DNA of 64,000 nt from Bacillus cabrialesii (GCF_004124315.2 NZ_CP096889.1:4013001-4077000), one strand, 5' to 3'; positions 52,928-62,796 are shown, numbered from the stretch's first letter. Program-made: numbers and translations. Notes: generated by a model not told the origin, from the letters alone.

Positions 52928-54127
52928 TTAACTTCCTAATTGGTCTGCGGAGGACAGCTTGATGGTAACAGATTTTTCTTTTCCGCCGCGGTAAAACTTC
53001 ACTTTCACCCGGTCACCGACTTTTTTCTGATAAAGCCGTTTCCGCAGATCAACAATATCATTTACTTTGTATCCGTCAAATTCCGTGATGACATCCAGTT
53101 CCTTCAGGCCAGCTTTTCCGGCAGGCGAAAAGGCGTCTACTCCCATTACAACCGCGCCATTGGTGACATCTTTAGGAAGCTTCAAGGTTTCATCCCAATG
53201 ATAGCTTGCGATATCGCTTAGCGATTTCATCTCAATGCCAAGGAACGGCCGTTTGACTTTGCCGTATTTCTCTAAGTCCTCTATCACCGGGATCACAAGT
53301 TTAGACGGAATGGACAATCCAATCCCTTCAACCGCCGACTCGGCAATTTTCATTGAGTTGATGCCAATGACCTTTCCGTCCATATTTAACAAAGCGCCGC
53401 CGCTGTTTCCAGGGTTAATGGCCGCATCCGTTTGCAGAACCTCTGCGTTCCAGTCAGGCTGTCCATCATCGTTCGAATCGACCGGAATTGCCCTCTCCGT
53501 ACCCGAAATGACGCCCTGTGTGACAGAGCCCGCAAACTCAAGGCCTAACGGGTTCCCGATGGCGATAACCGGTTCACCGGATTTGACTTTATCTGAATTT
53601 CCGAAGTCGGCGACAGCTTTGATTTTATCGCTTTTCACCCGTAAAACGGCAAGGTCCATCAGCTGGTCGCTGCCGACAAGTTCAGCGGCTACACGCGAGC
53701 CGTCTTTCAGGCTGATTTCAATTTGGGAAGCACCCTCGATGACATGATGGTTGGTCACGACATAAGCGGAGTTGTCGTTTTTCTTATAAATGACGCCGGA
53801 GCCGCTCCCAGCCTCGCCGCTCTCTCCCCAAATATCTGATTTTTGGATGTTCACAACACCGACAACGGCCGGCGACACATTGCTGACAATCTTGGTGACT
53901 GCATTATTGACACTGACATTCACCGTCCGGATTGATTCCCGGCCATTGTTCTGCTGCTGATCCAAAGCACCCGTATCTAACCCTTCATTTGAAAGGTACG
54001 GCATGATAAACGCCATTAAGACAGCACCGACAATCACGCCAATCAGACTTGAAAGGAAGTATCCTTTTTTGCTTCTCTTTGGCTGTTCAGGAGTAGTCTG
54101 TTCTTCCTCACGATCGTAATCCACCAT
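52928..54127 (-). CDS. htrC: HtrA-type serine protease, membrane anchored
   Basis: 399 residues. N-terminal cytoplasmic tail, one membrane helix (YFLSSLIGVIVGAVLMAFIM), protease domain with catalytic His in VVTNHHVIEGA, Asp in LMDLAVLRV and Ser in INPGNSGGALLN, then one PDZ domain (GAVVMGVDAFSPAGKAGLKELD). DegP/HtrA-like quality-control protease acting outside the membrane. Immediately downstream of the wal operon; the third HtrA paralog of B. subtilis. Confidence 0.94.
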   Translation of the reverse strand: MVDYDREEEQTTPEQPKRSKKGYFLSSLIGVIVGAVLMAFIMPYLSNEGLDTGALDQQQNNGRESIRTVNVSVNNAVTKIVSNVSPAVVGVVNIQKSDIWGESGEAGSGSGVIYKKNDNSAYVVTNHHVIEGASQIEISLKDGSRVAAELVGSDQLMDLAVLRVKSDKIKAVADFGNSDKVKSGEPVIAIGNPLGLEFAGSVTQGVISGTERAIPVDSNDDGQPDWNAEVLQTDAAINPGNSGGALLNMDGKVIGINSMKIAESAVEGIGLSIPSKLVIPVIEDLEKYGKVKRPFLGIEMKSLSDIASYHWDETLKLPKDVTNGAVVMGVDAFSPAGKAGLKELDVITEFDGYKVNDIVDLRKRLYQKKVGDRVKVKFYRGGKEKSVTIKLSSADQLGS

Positions 54128-54208
54128 ATTCCATCCTTTCCAAGAACGTTAATATGGTTATATTGTGGGTTAGAAGCTCCTATAATAGTCATGATTTATA
54201 TAGAAAAA

Positions 54209-55003
54209 TTATACAGCGCAAAGCGGAGTGGCCTTCTTCGGATCGGTGTCATACAACTCAAATGTCTCACCCGTCACAAATCCTTTAGAAGCCAATGTCT
54301 GCTGCACAGACATTCTCGCCAGCTCCTTCATGTTGTTGTCCTGGCTCAAATGCGCCAGGTAAATACGTGACGTCTCGTCGCCAATGACATCCGTCATCGC
54401 CAAGGCGGCATCTTCATTTGAAACGTGCCCGACGTCACTTAAGATCCGCCGCTTAATGCTCCATGGGTATCTCCCCATTTGCAGCATACCGACATCGTGA
54501 TTGCTTTCAAACACAAACACATTCGATGAGCGGATGATGCCTTTCATCCGATCGCTGACGTACCCCGTATCTGTCATTAACGCGAGCTTTCGGCCGTTAT
54601 AATGGAACACATAAAACATCGGTTCCGCCGCGTCATGGGAGACGCCAAACGATTCGACATCAAGTCCGCCGAATGACCTCACCGTTTCCATCGGAAACAC
54701 AAACCTTTGATCGGTGTCTATTTTGCCGATCTGGTTCTCCATCGCTTTCCATGTCTTCTCATTCGCATAGATCGGAAGCTTGTACTTTCTGGCGACCACT
54801 CCGAGGCCCTTAATATGGTCACTATGCTCATGCGTCACAAAAATGCCGTCTACATCATCCAGCTTACGCCCGATTTGCGCCATTAGCCCATCCATGGCTT
54901 TCCCGCTCAAACCGGCGTCCACCAAAAATGCGTGATCCTCTGTTTCGAGGTAAAACGCATTTCCCGTACTCCCGCTCGCAAGTACGCTAAATTGCAAGCT
55001 CAT
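54209..55003 (-). CDS. walJ: Metallo-beta-lactamase-fold exonuclease-like protein
   Basis: 264 residues with the metal-binding motif THEHSDH (FVTHEHSDHIKGLG) and further His/Asp in DTGYVSD and SNHDVGM, HVSNEDA. YycJ/WalJ family, proposed 5'-3' exonuclease linked to DNA replication and cell-wall coordination. Fifth gene of the walRKHIJ operon. Confidence 0.94.
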   Translation of the reverse strand: MSLQFSVLASGSTGNAFYLETEDHAFLVDAGLSGKAMDGLMAQIGRKLDDVDGIFVTHEHSDHIKGLGVVARKYKLPIYANEKTWKAMENQIGKIDTDQRFVFPMETVRSFGGLDVESFGVSHDAAEPMFYVFHYNGRKLALMTDTGYVSDRMKGIIRSSNVFVFESNHDVGMLQMGRYPWSIKRRILSDVGHVSNEDAALAMTDVIGDETSRIYLAHLSQDNNMKELARMSVQQTLASKGFVTGETFELYDTDPKKATPLCAV

Positions 55004-55025
55004 GTCTGTCTCACTCCATTATTTT

Positions 55026-55868
55026 TCATTGATCTGTATCTAAAATCGTACTCTCCAAAGCATTCACAGTAAAATACTCTTGTACTGTCTTTTTCTCACC
55101 GTTCACTTTTTTCTCGTACTCGACCGTAATTCTCCATACCGGCGCCAGCACCTGCGTACTTGTCAGCGGATATTGCGCGACGTAGCCGAATTTACAGCTC
55201 TTCACAGTGCTGTATTCTTTTAATTGATTTTGATAGTACAATAGCTCAACCGCATCCATCTCAGTAATTAAGCTTTCTTTCTGGATTTGCTTGAAAGTCT
55301 CAAGCGTTGTCTGGTCGTACGACACAACCTCGTATTTATCATTTAAGTGCAGCACCACTTGTCCGATCATATTAGAGGAATTGTCGGTCTTCTGGTAAAT
55401 ATAATGGCCTTCATACGTTTGGAAGAAAATAACTTCCTTCTTCGATTTATCAACCTTCCAAAACTTATATTTTTCGCCATCTTGGATTTTCGAAGAAACA
55501 AGTGCCTGAGCATCGTCCTCGATATTTTTCTTTGATAGGGCGATCGGATTCGTAAACTTCATTTTGAGGCTCGTTACTTTATGATCATCACTAGGCATGT
55601 CCATCAAAGGCTTTTGATCCTTCAGCGCCTCGATTTCCTCCTTGGTGAAGGTCTTTTGATTTGCTGTAATCCGGTAGCCTTCTGTAGCTTCCTTATTCAG
55701 GCCTTCATACGTAATATGGTCGGCCTTCATGTCATGCTCGACATCATTTTTAATGACTTCATATTCTTTGCTGGTAGCCTGCCATTTTTGAAAAAACTGA
55801 TAGCCTAAGAAAATATCTAAAATGAGGAAGGCAACGATGAAGATTGATTTTGTCTTATTCCACTCCAC
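55026..55868 (-). CDS. walI: WalK-inhibiting membrane protein WalI
   Basis: 280 residues from the GTG start after AAGGAGGG. One N-terminal membrane helix (KSIFIVAFLILDIFLGYQFF) and an extracellular YycH/YycI-type fold. With WalH it binds WalK in the membrane and lowers its activity. Overlaps walH by 14 bases. Confidence 0.95.
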   Translation of the reverse strand: MEWNKTKSIFIVAFLILDIFLGYQFFQKWQATSKEYEVIKNDVEHDMKADHITYEGLNKEATEGYRITANQKTFTKEEIEALKDQKPLMDMPSDDHKVTSLKMKFTNPIALSKKNIEDDAQALVSSKIQDGEKYKFWKVDKSKKEVIFFQTYEGHYIYQKTDNSSNMIGQVVLHLNDKYEVVSYDQTTLETFKQIQKESLITEMDAVELLYYQNQLKEYSTVKSCKFGYVAQYPLTSTQVLAPVWRITVEYEKKVNGEKKTVQEYFTVNALESTILDTDQ

Positions 55869-57219
55869 TGTTTGCCCCCTCCTTCGCCAATAAGTCCTTA
55901 GTAATCGGCACAATTTTCCCATTTATTTTCATCGCCCAAACCGGTTCAAGTTCAACGAGAGGATCATCGTTGGTTGATGTTGATGCCATTTGATAAGCAA
56001 GGAAAATCTGATCAATCTTGTCCGTATCATATTTGGTTTGTTTCGAAAGCAGCAACCTCACTTCGCTGCCGCTCATCAGCTCTGTCTCACTTGTTTTGAT
56101 CGGATTCGTTCCGAGACTGAAATTCGGCCGCTTATAGCTGAGAATATCATCGTTCGCCCATTGCACTGTAATCGCCGATGTCGCTCCGAACGGTTTGGCG
56201 GTGCTGTTAATGACCGGCATCTGATCCATGAAGATATAGAAGCTCAGCTGCTGGCTGTCATTGATATTAAAAAATTGATAATGATCCGTCCAGCTTCCCG
56301 TATCCTCAAGGTATTTTTGGGTCTTTTTGATTAATTCACCCGTTTGATAAGATGTGCTCTGGACTAAATTGCGCTGCTGGAATTGCACCTGGCGCTGGCT
56401 CAGATTCACATCTAAACGGCTGATTCCATCTGTCAGCACATTTCTGTTGTTGTAATTCGAATCTTCCCTTACAATGCTCGGATCGCTGAACAGCGCCTGC
56501 TTAAAGGTGCTTGTTTTAATTGATTCTGTGACAAATTCTTTTTTGTCCATCGTAAGCGGTTTGTTCGGAAGCAGGAATTCTTTCTTTGAACCGATCGAGA
56601 ACAAGCTGTACGCCGGCATGTTTGATTGCCTGTTTTCCAAGTCGTTCATAATGTTCCGGTAGTTGGCCGACTCAACGGTCACTTCCAGAATCAGCTGCTT
56701 GCTGTAGGACACCAAATAAATTTTCTTGTTCGCTTTTGTTTCATTAAATGGAATCAGAATATGATCAAACGAACTGTACTCAAACGACTGATTCGACCAT
56801 TTAAACAGCGTTTGGAAAATATCAATCGGAATTGTATCGCTGAATTGCAAATCAAGCTTCGCTTCAGAACCGCCTATCCCATAAAACCAGCTCTTGAATC
56901 CAGTCTTGTCATATTGGTCAGAAATATCTTTAATCCCTTTTACATCCCAATGCGGCAGGTCAGACCAGACTTCTTCATATAAGGTTTCATCTACCTTATA
57001 ATGAGCGCCGTCATCATGGATAAACATTTCTCTCGGCCTTACGGTTTCAGACAGCTTTTGAGTATTTTTTTCGATTTTATGCTTCTCACGCACAGTAGAC
57101 TCTGTTGATGAAGAGCCCTCAGAAAAGTTTGGCTGGAATGTCCATATCCCCCATGTAAACACAAGGCTGATGATGACGAGTACCGTTAGTAATATCGTTT
57201 TTATATTTTCACGCTTCAT
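55855..57219 (-). CDS. walH: WalK-inhibiting membrane protein WalH
   Basis: 454 residues, one N-terminal helix (IKTILLTVLVIISLVFTWGI) and a large outside domain. Forms a ternary complex with WalI and WalK. Overlaps walK by 11 bases and walI by 14, so translation is coupled along the operon. ATG chosen at MKRENIK. Confidence 0.95.
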   Translation of the reverse strand: MKRENIKTILLTVLVIISLVFTWGIWTFQPNFSEGSSSTESTVREKHKIEKNTQKLSETVRPREMFIHDDGAHYKVDETLYEEVWSDLPHWDVKGIKDISDQYDKTGFKSWFYGIGGSEAKLDLQFSDTIPIDIFQTLFKWSNQSFEYSSFDHILIPFNETKANKKIYLVSYSKQLILEVTVESANYRNIMNDLENRQSNMPAYSLFSIGSKKEFLLPNKPLTMDKKEFVTESIKTSTFKQALFSDPSIVREDSNYNNRNVLTDGISRLDVNLSQRQVQFQQRNLVQSTSYQTGELIKKTQKYLEDTGSWTDHYQFFNINDSQQLSFYIFMDQMPVINSTAKPFGATSAITVQWANDDILSYKRPNFSLGTNPIKTSETELMSGSEVRLLLSKQTKYDTDKIDQIFLAYQMASTSTNDDPLVELEPVWAMKINGKIVPITKDLLAKEGANSGVE

Positions 57220-59044
57220 CCCAATCATCCTCTTGTTCCTCTTTATATGGAAGAGTAAATGTAATCGTCGTGCCTTTTCCTTCTATGCTGTCCGCCCAAA
57301 TATCTCCGCCGTGCGCCTGAACCATTTCTCTTGCAATCGCCAGTCCCAAACCGGTCCCGCCGAGCTTTCTCGTTCTCGCTTTATCCACCCTGTAGAAACG
57401 GTCAAAGACTTTTTCGACATCCTTTTTCGGAATTCCGATCCCTTCATCCTTGACGCTGATATAGAGGAGTTCTTCCTCTTCGTTAACATCAATGGAGAAC
57501 GTGACATGTCCGCCTTCCGGTGAGTATTTTAAAGCGTTGGAAATAATATTATCGAGCACCTGGGTAATTTTATCTTGGTCAATCTCGACGTACAGATTTC
57601 TGTCCGGCAGATTACGGATAAATTCCACATGCTGTTCTTTGGTCATTTCAAAACGGTCAATAATAAGCGACATAAACCGGACAATCTGAATCCATTCCCG
57701 GTTAAATTGATAATCCTTGCTGTCAAATTTCGATAGCTGCAGCAAGTCATTGACAAGCCGGATCATACGCTCGGTTTCATTTTGCGTCACCATTAAGAAA
57801 CGCGGGGCAATGTCTTTATTTTCCCACGCACCTTCAGCTAACGCCTCTAAATAACTGCGCATTGTCGTAAGCGGCGTCCGCAGCTCGTGTGATACGTTCG
57901 CCACGAATTCTCTGCGTTCCTGATCCATTTTCTCTTGCTCGGTTACATCGTAAATAACAGCGATTAACCCATCGATTTTGCCATGTTCTCTCTGAATCAC
58001 AGAAAAATTCACGCGAAGCACTGTTAATTGATCATCGCGCTCAATTTCAAGCAGCATAGAATCCTGCTGCTCGACTAAATCTTCAAATGTATAATTCTCT
58101 TGAATCCCCAGCAAGCTCGTAATCGGCATCTCTAATGCTGTTTCACGTGAAACGTTCAACAGCTCCAGCGCCGGGCTGTTTAAGAGAATAATCGCTCCGT
58201 TTCGGTTTGTGGCGATAACGCCGTCTGTCATATAGGCAATAACAGAGGCAAGCTTTCTGCGCTCTCCTTCAGTCATCGCCTGGGCATCTTCAAGCTCTCT
58301 CGTTAAGTGGTTAAACGTGGTGGCGAGCTGCCCGATTTCATCATGCCCGTACTTTTTAACCTTCCTCGAGAAATTCCCTTTCGCAAGCTCCATCGCCTGC
58401 TTTCTCATATCCGAAAGCGGGTGGGTAATGGTTCTTGCCAGAAAAATACCGAGAAGAGCCGTCAAAACAAGTGCCAAACCTGTGCCGGACGCCAGTATCG
58501 TGTTGATCGTCTTCATTTGATTAAAGACATCTTCCATACTCGCGACAACATAGATCGCGCCGACAACCTCTTGGTTTTCAGTCATGACGGGCTTTGCGGA
58601 AATGAGAACTCTGATTTTGCTTTTCGGGTCATAGTATTTTCTTAAATACGACTGTTTGGTAGAAAAAATTCTTTTAAAGATCAGATCGGTCGTTTGTTTC
58701 CCCGCCACTTCCTCGCCATACGGCTTTGAAGAACCGACCACTTCATAGCTTTTATCTACAAAACTAATTTCCCGGACCTCATCACTTTTCGTGAAGTCGT
58801 TCAAAATACGGCTGACGTCATCCTTGATGACGGTGCTGTCGTTATCGCTTTTATATTCTTGTTCGATATAGTAAGAAAGGTTGTCGATTCGCTGATTAAG
58901 CGATTGTTCATAAGAGTTAATCAGCGATTTCTCTACCTGATTGACAAAATACACACCAATGATTTGCATGGCAATAATAATCAAAAGCACATAAATCAAG
59001 GTAATCTTAAATTGGATCGAGCGAAAAAAACCAACCTTATTCAT
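57209..59044 (-). CDS. walK: Essential cell-wall sensor histidine kinase WalK
   Basis: 611 residues. Two membrane helices (about 10-30 and 183-203) around an extracellular Cache-like sensor, HAMP (about 205-255), PAS (about 260-370), HisKA with the phospho-accepting His in VANVSHELRTPLTTMRSYL (about 391), then HATPase: N box DNIISNALKYSPEG, G1 DEGIGIP, G2 GTGLGLAIA. Phosphorylates WalR and controls autolysins in response to wall cleavage products. Confidence 0.97.
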   Translation of the reverse strand: MNKVGFFRSIQFKITLIYVLLIIIAMQIIGVYFVNQVEKSLINSYEQSLNQRIDNLSYYIEQEYKSDNDSTVIKDDVSRILNDFTKSDEVREISFVDKSYEVVGSSKPYGEEVAGKQTTDLIFKRIFSTKQSYLRKYYDPKSKIRVLISAKPVMTENQEVVGAIYVVASMEDVFNQMKTINTILASGTGLALVLTALLGIFLARTITHPLSDMRKQAMELAKGNFSRKVKKYGHDEIGQLATTFNHLTRELEDAQAMTEGERRKLASVIAYMTDGVIATNRNGAIILLNSPALELLNVSRETALEMPITSLLGIQENYTFEDLVEQQDSMLLEIERDDQLTVLRVNFSVIQREHGKIDGLIAVIYDVTEQEKMDQERREFVANVSHELRTPLTTMRSYLEALAEGAWENKDIAPRFLMVTQNETERMIRLVNDLLQLSKFDSKDYQFNREWIQIVRFMSLIIDRFEMTKEQHVEFIRNLPDRNLYVEIDQDKITQVLDNIISNALKYSPEGGHVTFSIDVNEEEELLYISVKDEGIGIPKKDVEKVFDRFYRVDKARTRKLGGTGLGLAIAREMVQAHGGDIWADSIEGKGTTITFTLPYKEEQEDDWDEA

Positions 59045-59051
59045 ATGGGCA

Positions 59052-59759
59052 TTAGTCCTGTTCTGGGTTTCTCAAGTAATAACCTACGCCGCGGCGTGTG
59101 ACGATCCAATTTGGATGGCTTGGGTTGTCCTCGATTTTTTCACGAAGCCGGCGGACTGTAACGTCAACCGTTCTGACATCGCCAAAATAATCATAGCCCC
59201 AAACGGTTTGAAGCAAATGTTCACGTGTCATCACTTGTCCGATATGTTTTGCTAAATAATGAAGCAATTCGAACTCACGATGAGTCAATTCGATTGTTTC
59301 ATCTCGTTTTGATACGACGTACGCGTCAGGGAAGATGACGAGAGAGCCGATATGAATCTCGTTAGAGGACGGCTCTTCCTCCGCAGGCGCTGTTGTCAGC
59401 TGGCGGCGCAGGTTCGCTTTTACACGTGCCAGAAGCTCGCGTGTGCTGAATGGTTTTGTGACATAGTCATCAGCGCCGATTTCAAGCCCGATGACCTTGT
59501 CAATTTCTGAATCCTTAGCCGTCAGCATAATGATCGGCATATCGTATTTCTTTCTGACTTCACGGCACACTTCAACGCCGTCTTTATTAGGAAGCATAAT
59601 ATCTAAAAGAATTAAATCAGGCTGAAGCTCTTCTACCATTTCAACGGCTTCATTTCCGTCGTGGGCACAGTGCACTTCATAGCCCTCTTTTCTTAAGTTA
59701 AATTCCAATATATCTGCAATCGGTTTTTCATCATCTACTACAAGGATCTTTTTATCCAT
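59052..59759 (-). CDS. walR: Essential response regulator WalR (OmpR family)
   Basis: 235 residues from the second Met (MDKKILVVDDE). Receiver domain with DD near residue 9-10, phosphorylation Asp in LILLDIMLPNKDG (about D53) and Lys in DDYVTKPFS (about K102); C-terminal winged helix WGYDYFGDVRTVDVTVRRLREKIE. Activates cell-wall hydrolase genes. First gene of walRKHIJ. Confidence 0.97.
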   Translation of the reverse strand: MDKKILVVDDEKPIADILEFNLRKEGYEVHCAHDGNEAVEMVEELQPDLILLDIMLPNKDGVEVCREVRKKYDMPIIMLTAKDSEIDKVIGLEIGADDYVTKPFSTRELLARVKANLRRQLTTAPAEEEPSSNEIHIGSLVIFPDAYVVSKRDETIELTHREFELLHYLAKHIGQVMTREHLLQTVWGYDYFGDVRTVDVTVRRLREKIEDNPSHPNWIVTRRGVGYYLRNPEQD

Positions 59760-60104
59760 CATTTTGATTTTCCTCCTGCCGAATAACTTCATTTCATCTA
59801 TATAACATTCGTTTCATCACTTATGGCCCATGTAAACAATGGGTCCTTGTCTATTATAACGGTTTAAGGTCAAAAGATAAAAAAAATAAAGGTTTAGAAA
59901 AAAAACACTTGTTTCACCTTTATCCGCCTATTGTTTATCTTTTGTCATGCTAGTCAACATTTTTTAAAATTGATAACTTTACTGAAACCTCCCATCACCG
60001 GAGTGCGTCTTTATCAATGACGTCTTCTTCTTTAGAACCGGCCGCGGGGCCGGTTCTCCCTTTTTCTTCTATTATAACACTCCTCATGTTTGCCTTTTTC
60101 CTAA
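59760..60104. other. walR upstream region
   Basis: 345 bases without a gene. A minus-strand TTGACT at 59957-59952 could be the -35 of a walR promoter but the -10 is weak. A plus-strand hairpin lies at 60034. I see nothing else. Confidence 0.4.
60034..60066 (+). terminator. Strong GC hairpin with T tract, plus direction
   Basis: Stem agaaccggcc / ggccggttct, 4-base loop, then CCC and T-rich sequence. It is oriented for transcription from the left, where there is no plus-strand gene; it may simply be part of the walR leader on the other strand. Confidence 0.5.
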
Positions 60105-60138
60105 AAGAAAAAACGCACCTACGATTGCAGATGCGTTT
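60105..60138 (-). terminator. Terminator of the tRNA operon
   Basis: Minus-strand stem aaacgca / tgcgttt followed by TTTTTTC, seven bases after the tRNA-Phe gene. Confidence 0.75.
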
Positions 60139-60144
60139 GGTAAG

Positions 60145-60217
<73 letters not shown>

Positions 60218-60252
60218 AAATGTTTTATTTTTCTCTACCGAGTAAAGTAAAA

Positions 60253-60329
60253 TGGCGGTCCGGACGGGACTCGAACCCGCGACCTCCTGCGTGACAGGCA
60301 GGCATTCTAACCAACTGAACTACCGGACC
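60253..60329 (-). tRNA. tRNA-Asp (GTC)
   Basis: 77 nt including encoded CCA. GGTCCGGTAGTTCAG start, anticodon loop CTGTCAC (GTC), T arm GGGTTCGAGTCCC. Confidence 0.97.
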
Positions 60330-60411
60330 TTACAGTAATTTGCCCGGAGAGCTGTCGTGTCAGCCCTCGCAGACAAATAAGGAATTTAGCAATAACGCTA
60401 AAGTAAATCAA

Positions 60412-60483
60412 TGACCCGTACGGGATTCGAACCCGTGTTACCGCCGTGAAAGGGCGGTGTCTTAACCGCTTGACCAACGGGCC
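60412..60483 (-). tRNA. tRNA-Glu (TTC)
   Basis: 72 nt; GGCCCGTTGGTCAAG start, anticodon loop CTTTCAC (TTC), T arm GGGTTCGAATCCC. CCA not encoded. Confidence 0.97.
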
Positions 60484-60492
60484 TTCACGAAA

Positions 60493-60568
60493 TGGTGAGC
60501 CATGAAGGACTCGAACCTTCGACCCTCTGATTAAAAGTCAGATGCTCTACCAACTGAGCTAATGGCTC
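60493..60568 (-). tRNA. tRNA-Lys (TTT)
   Basis: 76 nt including encoded CCA. GAGCCATTAGCTCAG start, anticodon loop CTTTTAA (TTT), T arm AGGTTCGAGTCCT. First gene of the four-tRNA transcript (Lys-Glu-Asp-Phe, called trnY in strain 168 as I recall). Confidence 0.97.
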
Positions 60569-60659
60569 TTAAAGATGTCGGAGTTTCTATAGAGCAAACG
60601 ACTTAGATTATGTTCTCATCTTGTACTCTATTGAAGCAGTTTCCGTAACAACGAGATTT

Positions 60660-60688
60660 ATAATATCACGAACAAATAGAAGTGGCAA
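60660..60688 (-). promoter_or_regulatory. Promoter of the tRNA cluster
   Basis: Minus strand TTGCCA (60688-60683), 17-base spacer, TATTAT (60665-60660), about 90 bases before tRNA-Lys. Confidence 0.65.
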
Positions 60689-60750
60689 TAACTTTTTTGG
60701 TTTTTTTTCATATTTTTTTCTCAAACCAACTTATATGCGGCTTTCAAACA

Positions 60751-60778
60751 AAAAACAAGCCCCTATTATAGGGGCTTG
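60751..60778 (-). terminator. Terminator of purA
   Basis: Minus-strand stem caagcccct / aggggcttg followed by TTTTTTG. Confidence 0.85.
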
Positions 60779-60792
60779 CAAGCCTATTCTAT

Positions 60793-62085
60793 TTAGTTCG
60801 CACGGTACACGCTGCGAAGGACATTTGTCTGTGAACGGTCTGGACCGACAGAGAAAATAGAGAGCGGAATGCCTGTCAGCTGAGACACGCGCTCAAGATA
60901 GTGGCGCGCGTTTTCCGGAAGCTCGCTCAAGCTTTTCGCGCCTGTGATGTCCTCAGTCCATCCCGGCATTTCTTCGTATACCGGCTCACATTCAGCAAGG
61001 GCTTTAAGGCTTGCCGGGAATTCCTCAATGATTTCGCCTTTGTAGCGGTACGCCACACAGATTTTCAGCGTTTCAATTCCTGTTAAAACGTCGATTGAGT
61101 TCAGAGAAAGATCCGTAATTCCGCTCACACGGCGGGCGTGGCGGACTACGACGCTGTCAAACCAGCCGACACGGCGCGGACGGCCTGTTGTAGTTCCATA
61201 CTCGCGTCCGACTTCACGGATTTGATCGCCGATTTCATCTTTCAGCTCAGTCGGGAAAGGACCGTCGCCGACACGAGTCGTATATGCTTTTGATACACCG
61301 ACAACATGCTGAATTTTGGTCGGGCCGACACCAGAACCGATCGTAACACCGCCGGCAACCGGGTTAGATGATGTAACAAACGGGTATGTTCCCTGGTCGA
61401 TATCGAGCATAACCCCTTGCGCGCCTTCAAACAATACACGGCGTCCTTCATCAAGAGCATCATTTAAGACAACAGATGTATCGCAGACGTATTTTTTAAT
61501 CTGCTGGCCATACTCATAATATTCGTCTAAGATATCTTCAATTTTAAACCCTTCTGTCTCGTACATCTTCTCAAGCAGACGGTTTTTTTCTTCAAGATTG
61601 CGTTCAAGCTTTTCCGCAAACGCGTCACGGTCTAACAGATCCGCGATGCGAATTCCGATGCGGGCTGCTTTATCCATGTAAGCAGGGCCGATTCCTTTTT
61701 TCGTTGTGCCGATCTTGTTAGCCCCTTTTCGCTCTTCTTCCACTTCATCCAATTTCAAATGATACGGCAGAATGACGTGAGCTCTGTTGCTGATTCTCAG
61801 GTTATCTGTACTGACGTTGCGCTCATGAAGATACGCAAGCTCTGTGACTAATGCTTTCGGATCTACAACCATTCCGTTTCCGATCACACACGTTTTATCC
61901 TTATAGAAAATTCCAGACGGGATTAAGTGAAGCTTGTATGTGACTCCGTCAAACTTGATTGTATGCCCGGCGTTATTTCCGCCTTGATAACGGGCGATCA
62001 CTTCTGCATTTTCTGAAAGGAAATCTGTAATTTTACCTTTTCCTTCATCGCCCCATTGCGTACCTACTACAACTACTGAAGACAT
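60793..62085 (-). CDS. purA: Adenylosuccinate synthetase
   Basis: 430 residues. GTP-binding P-loop-like GTQWGDEGKGKITD at the N-terminus, the signature QGGNNAGHTI, GTTKKGIGPAYMDKAARIGIR and TTGRPRRVGWFD. Converts IMP plus aspartate to adenylosuccinate with GTP. A sigma-A promoter and two PurBoxes lie upstream, so PurR represses it when adenine is present. Confidence 0.97.
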   Translation of the reverse strand: MSSVVVVGTQWGDEGKGKITDFLSENAEVIARYQGGNNAGHTIKFDGVTYKLHLIPSGIFYKDKTCVIGNGMVVDPKALVTELAYLHERNVSTDNLRISNRAHVILPYHLKLDEVEEERKGANKIGTTKKGIGPAYMDKAARIGIRIADLLDRDAFAEKLERNLEEKNRLLEKMYETEGFKIEDILDEYYEYGQQIKKYVCDTSVVLNDALDEGRRVLFEGAQGVMLDIDQGTYPFVTSSNPVAGGVTIGSGVGPTKIQHVVGVSKAYTTRVGDGPFPTELKDEIGDQIREVGREYGTTTGRPRRVGWFDSVVVRHARRVSGITDLSLNSIDVLTGIETLKICVAYRYKGEIIEEFPASLKALAECEPVYEEMPGWTEDITGAKSLSELPENARHYLERVSQLTGIPLSIFSVGPDRSQTNVLRSVYRAN

Positions 62086-62135
62086 GTCCGTGCACCTCCG
62101 TTAACCTTTCAAAACGATTCTATTCAAACAAATCA

Positions 62136-62164
62136 AGTTTATCAGTGAAGAAACAGAAAGTCAA
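62136..62164 (-). promoter_or_regulatory. Sigma-A promoter of purA
   Basis: Minus strand TTGACT (62164-62159), exactly 17 bases, TAAACT (62141-62136). Confidence 0.8.
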
Positions 62165-62168
62165 TTGT

Positions 62169-62212
62169 AAATCCGAACATTAAATTATTGTAAATCTATA
62201 TTCGTTCGCTTT
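62169..62212. promoter_or_regulatory. Pair of PurBoxes (PurR operator) upstream of purA
   Basis: Plus strand 62169-62181 AAATCCGAACATT matches AWWWCCGAACWWT; the inverted partner on the minus strand 62212-62200 reads AAAGCGAACGAAT, a weaker match. Inverted boxes 18 bases apart are typical of PurR control. Confidence 0.85.
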
Positions 62213-62290
62213 CATTAAGTTTATAAGCGTTTTCTCACCGGTTTGTCATAAAAAGCTCACGAAACTTTTGTCCTTTAGCATGGAAAAGAA

Positions 62291-62710
62291 TCACTTGCCT
62301 GATAGCCCTTTTGTGTTCATAAAAACGACTCGCCAGCCGTCCGGGTCCTCTATCGTCACGCCGCCATGGCTCCAGTAAGGGTTCTCTGATTCAACCTCTT
62401 GATAGCCCATGTGCTTCAGCTTTGAAGTGATCGCTGTCAGTTCATCTGCATCAGGCACATAAAAAACGAGGAGGCTGTCGGGATGGGGAACAGGGGCGCC
62501 ACTTTCCCCCTCATACTGAGTGAATTCCAAATGATAATCGGCATGAGGAAGGCCGAACATGACACCGTCATACCCGTTATGCTGCGAAAATTCTCCTATT
62601 CGTTTCAAGCCCAGTCCCTCTTCATAAAATCGAATGATCTCATGAAGCTGGCCTGTAGGCCGCGCAATCCGGATTTGTGCGGCGTGAAAATATGAAAAAC
62701 GTTTTCCCAT
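62291..62710 (-). CDS. yycE: Glyoxalase/VOC-family protein YycE
   Basis: 139 residues, vicinal oxygen chelate fold with paired beta-alpha-beta-beta-beta modules: HAAQIRIARPTGQLHEIIRFY, YDGVMFGLPHADYHLEFTQY, SLLVFYVPDADEL, and VTIEDPDGWRVVFMN at the end, a typical VOC C-terminal strand with Glu. Substrate unknown. Start at MGKRF; a longer frame from 62734 is less likely. Confidence 0.88.
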   Translation of the reverse strand: MGKRFSYFHAAQIRIARPTGQLHEIIRFYEEGLGLKRIGEFSQHNGYDGVMFGLPHADYHLEFTQYEGESGAPVPHPDSLLVFYVPDADELTAITSKLKHMGYQEVESENPYWSHGGVTIEDPDGWRVVFMNTKGLSGK

Positions 62711-62796
62711 GTTACCATCTCCTTTTTGCTTCATTTTATTAAAACGTTTTCAAATCGAATTCCGCTGAGCGGACGGTATTTCCTCCATCTTATGAA

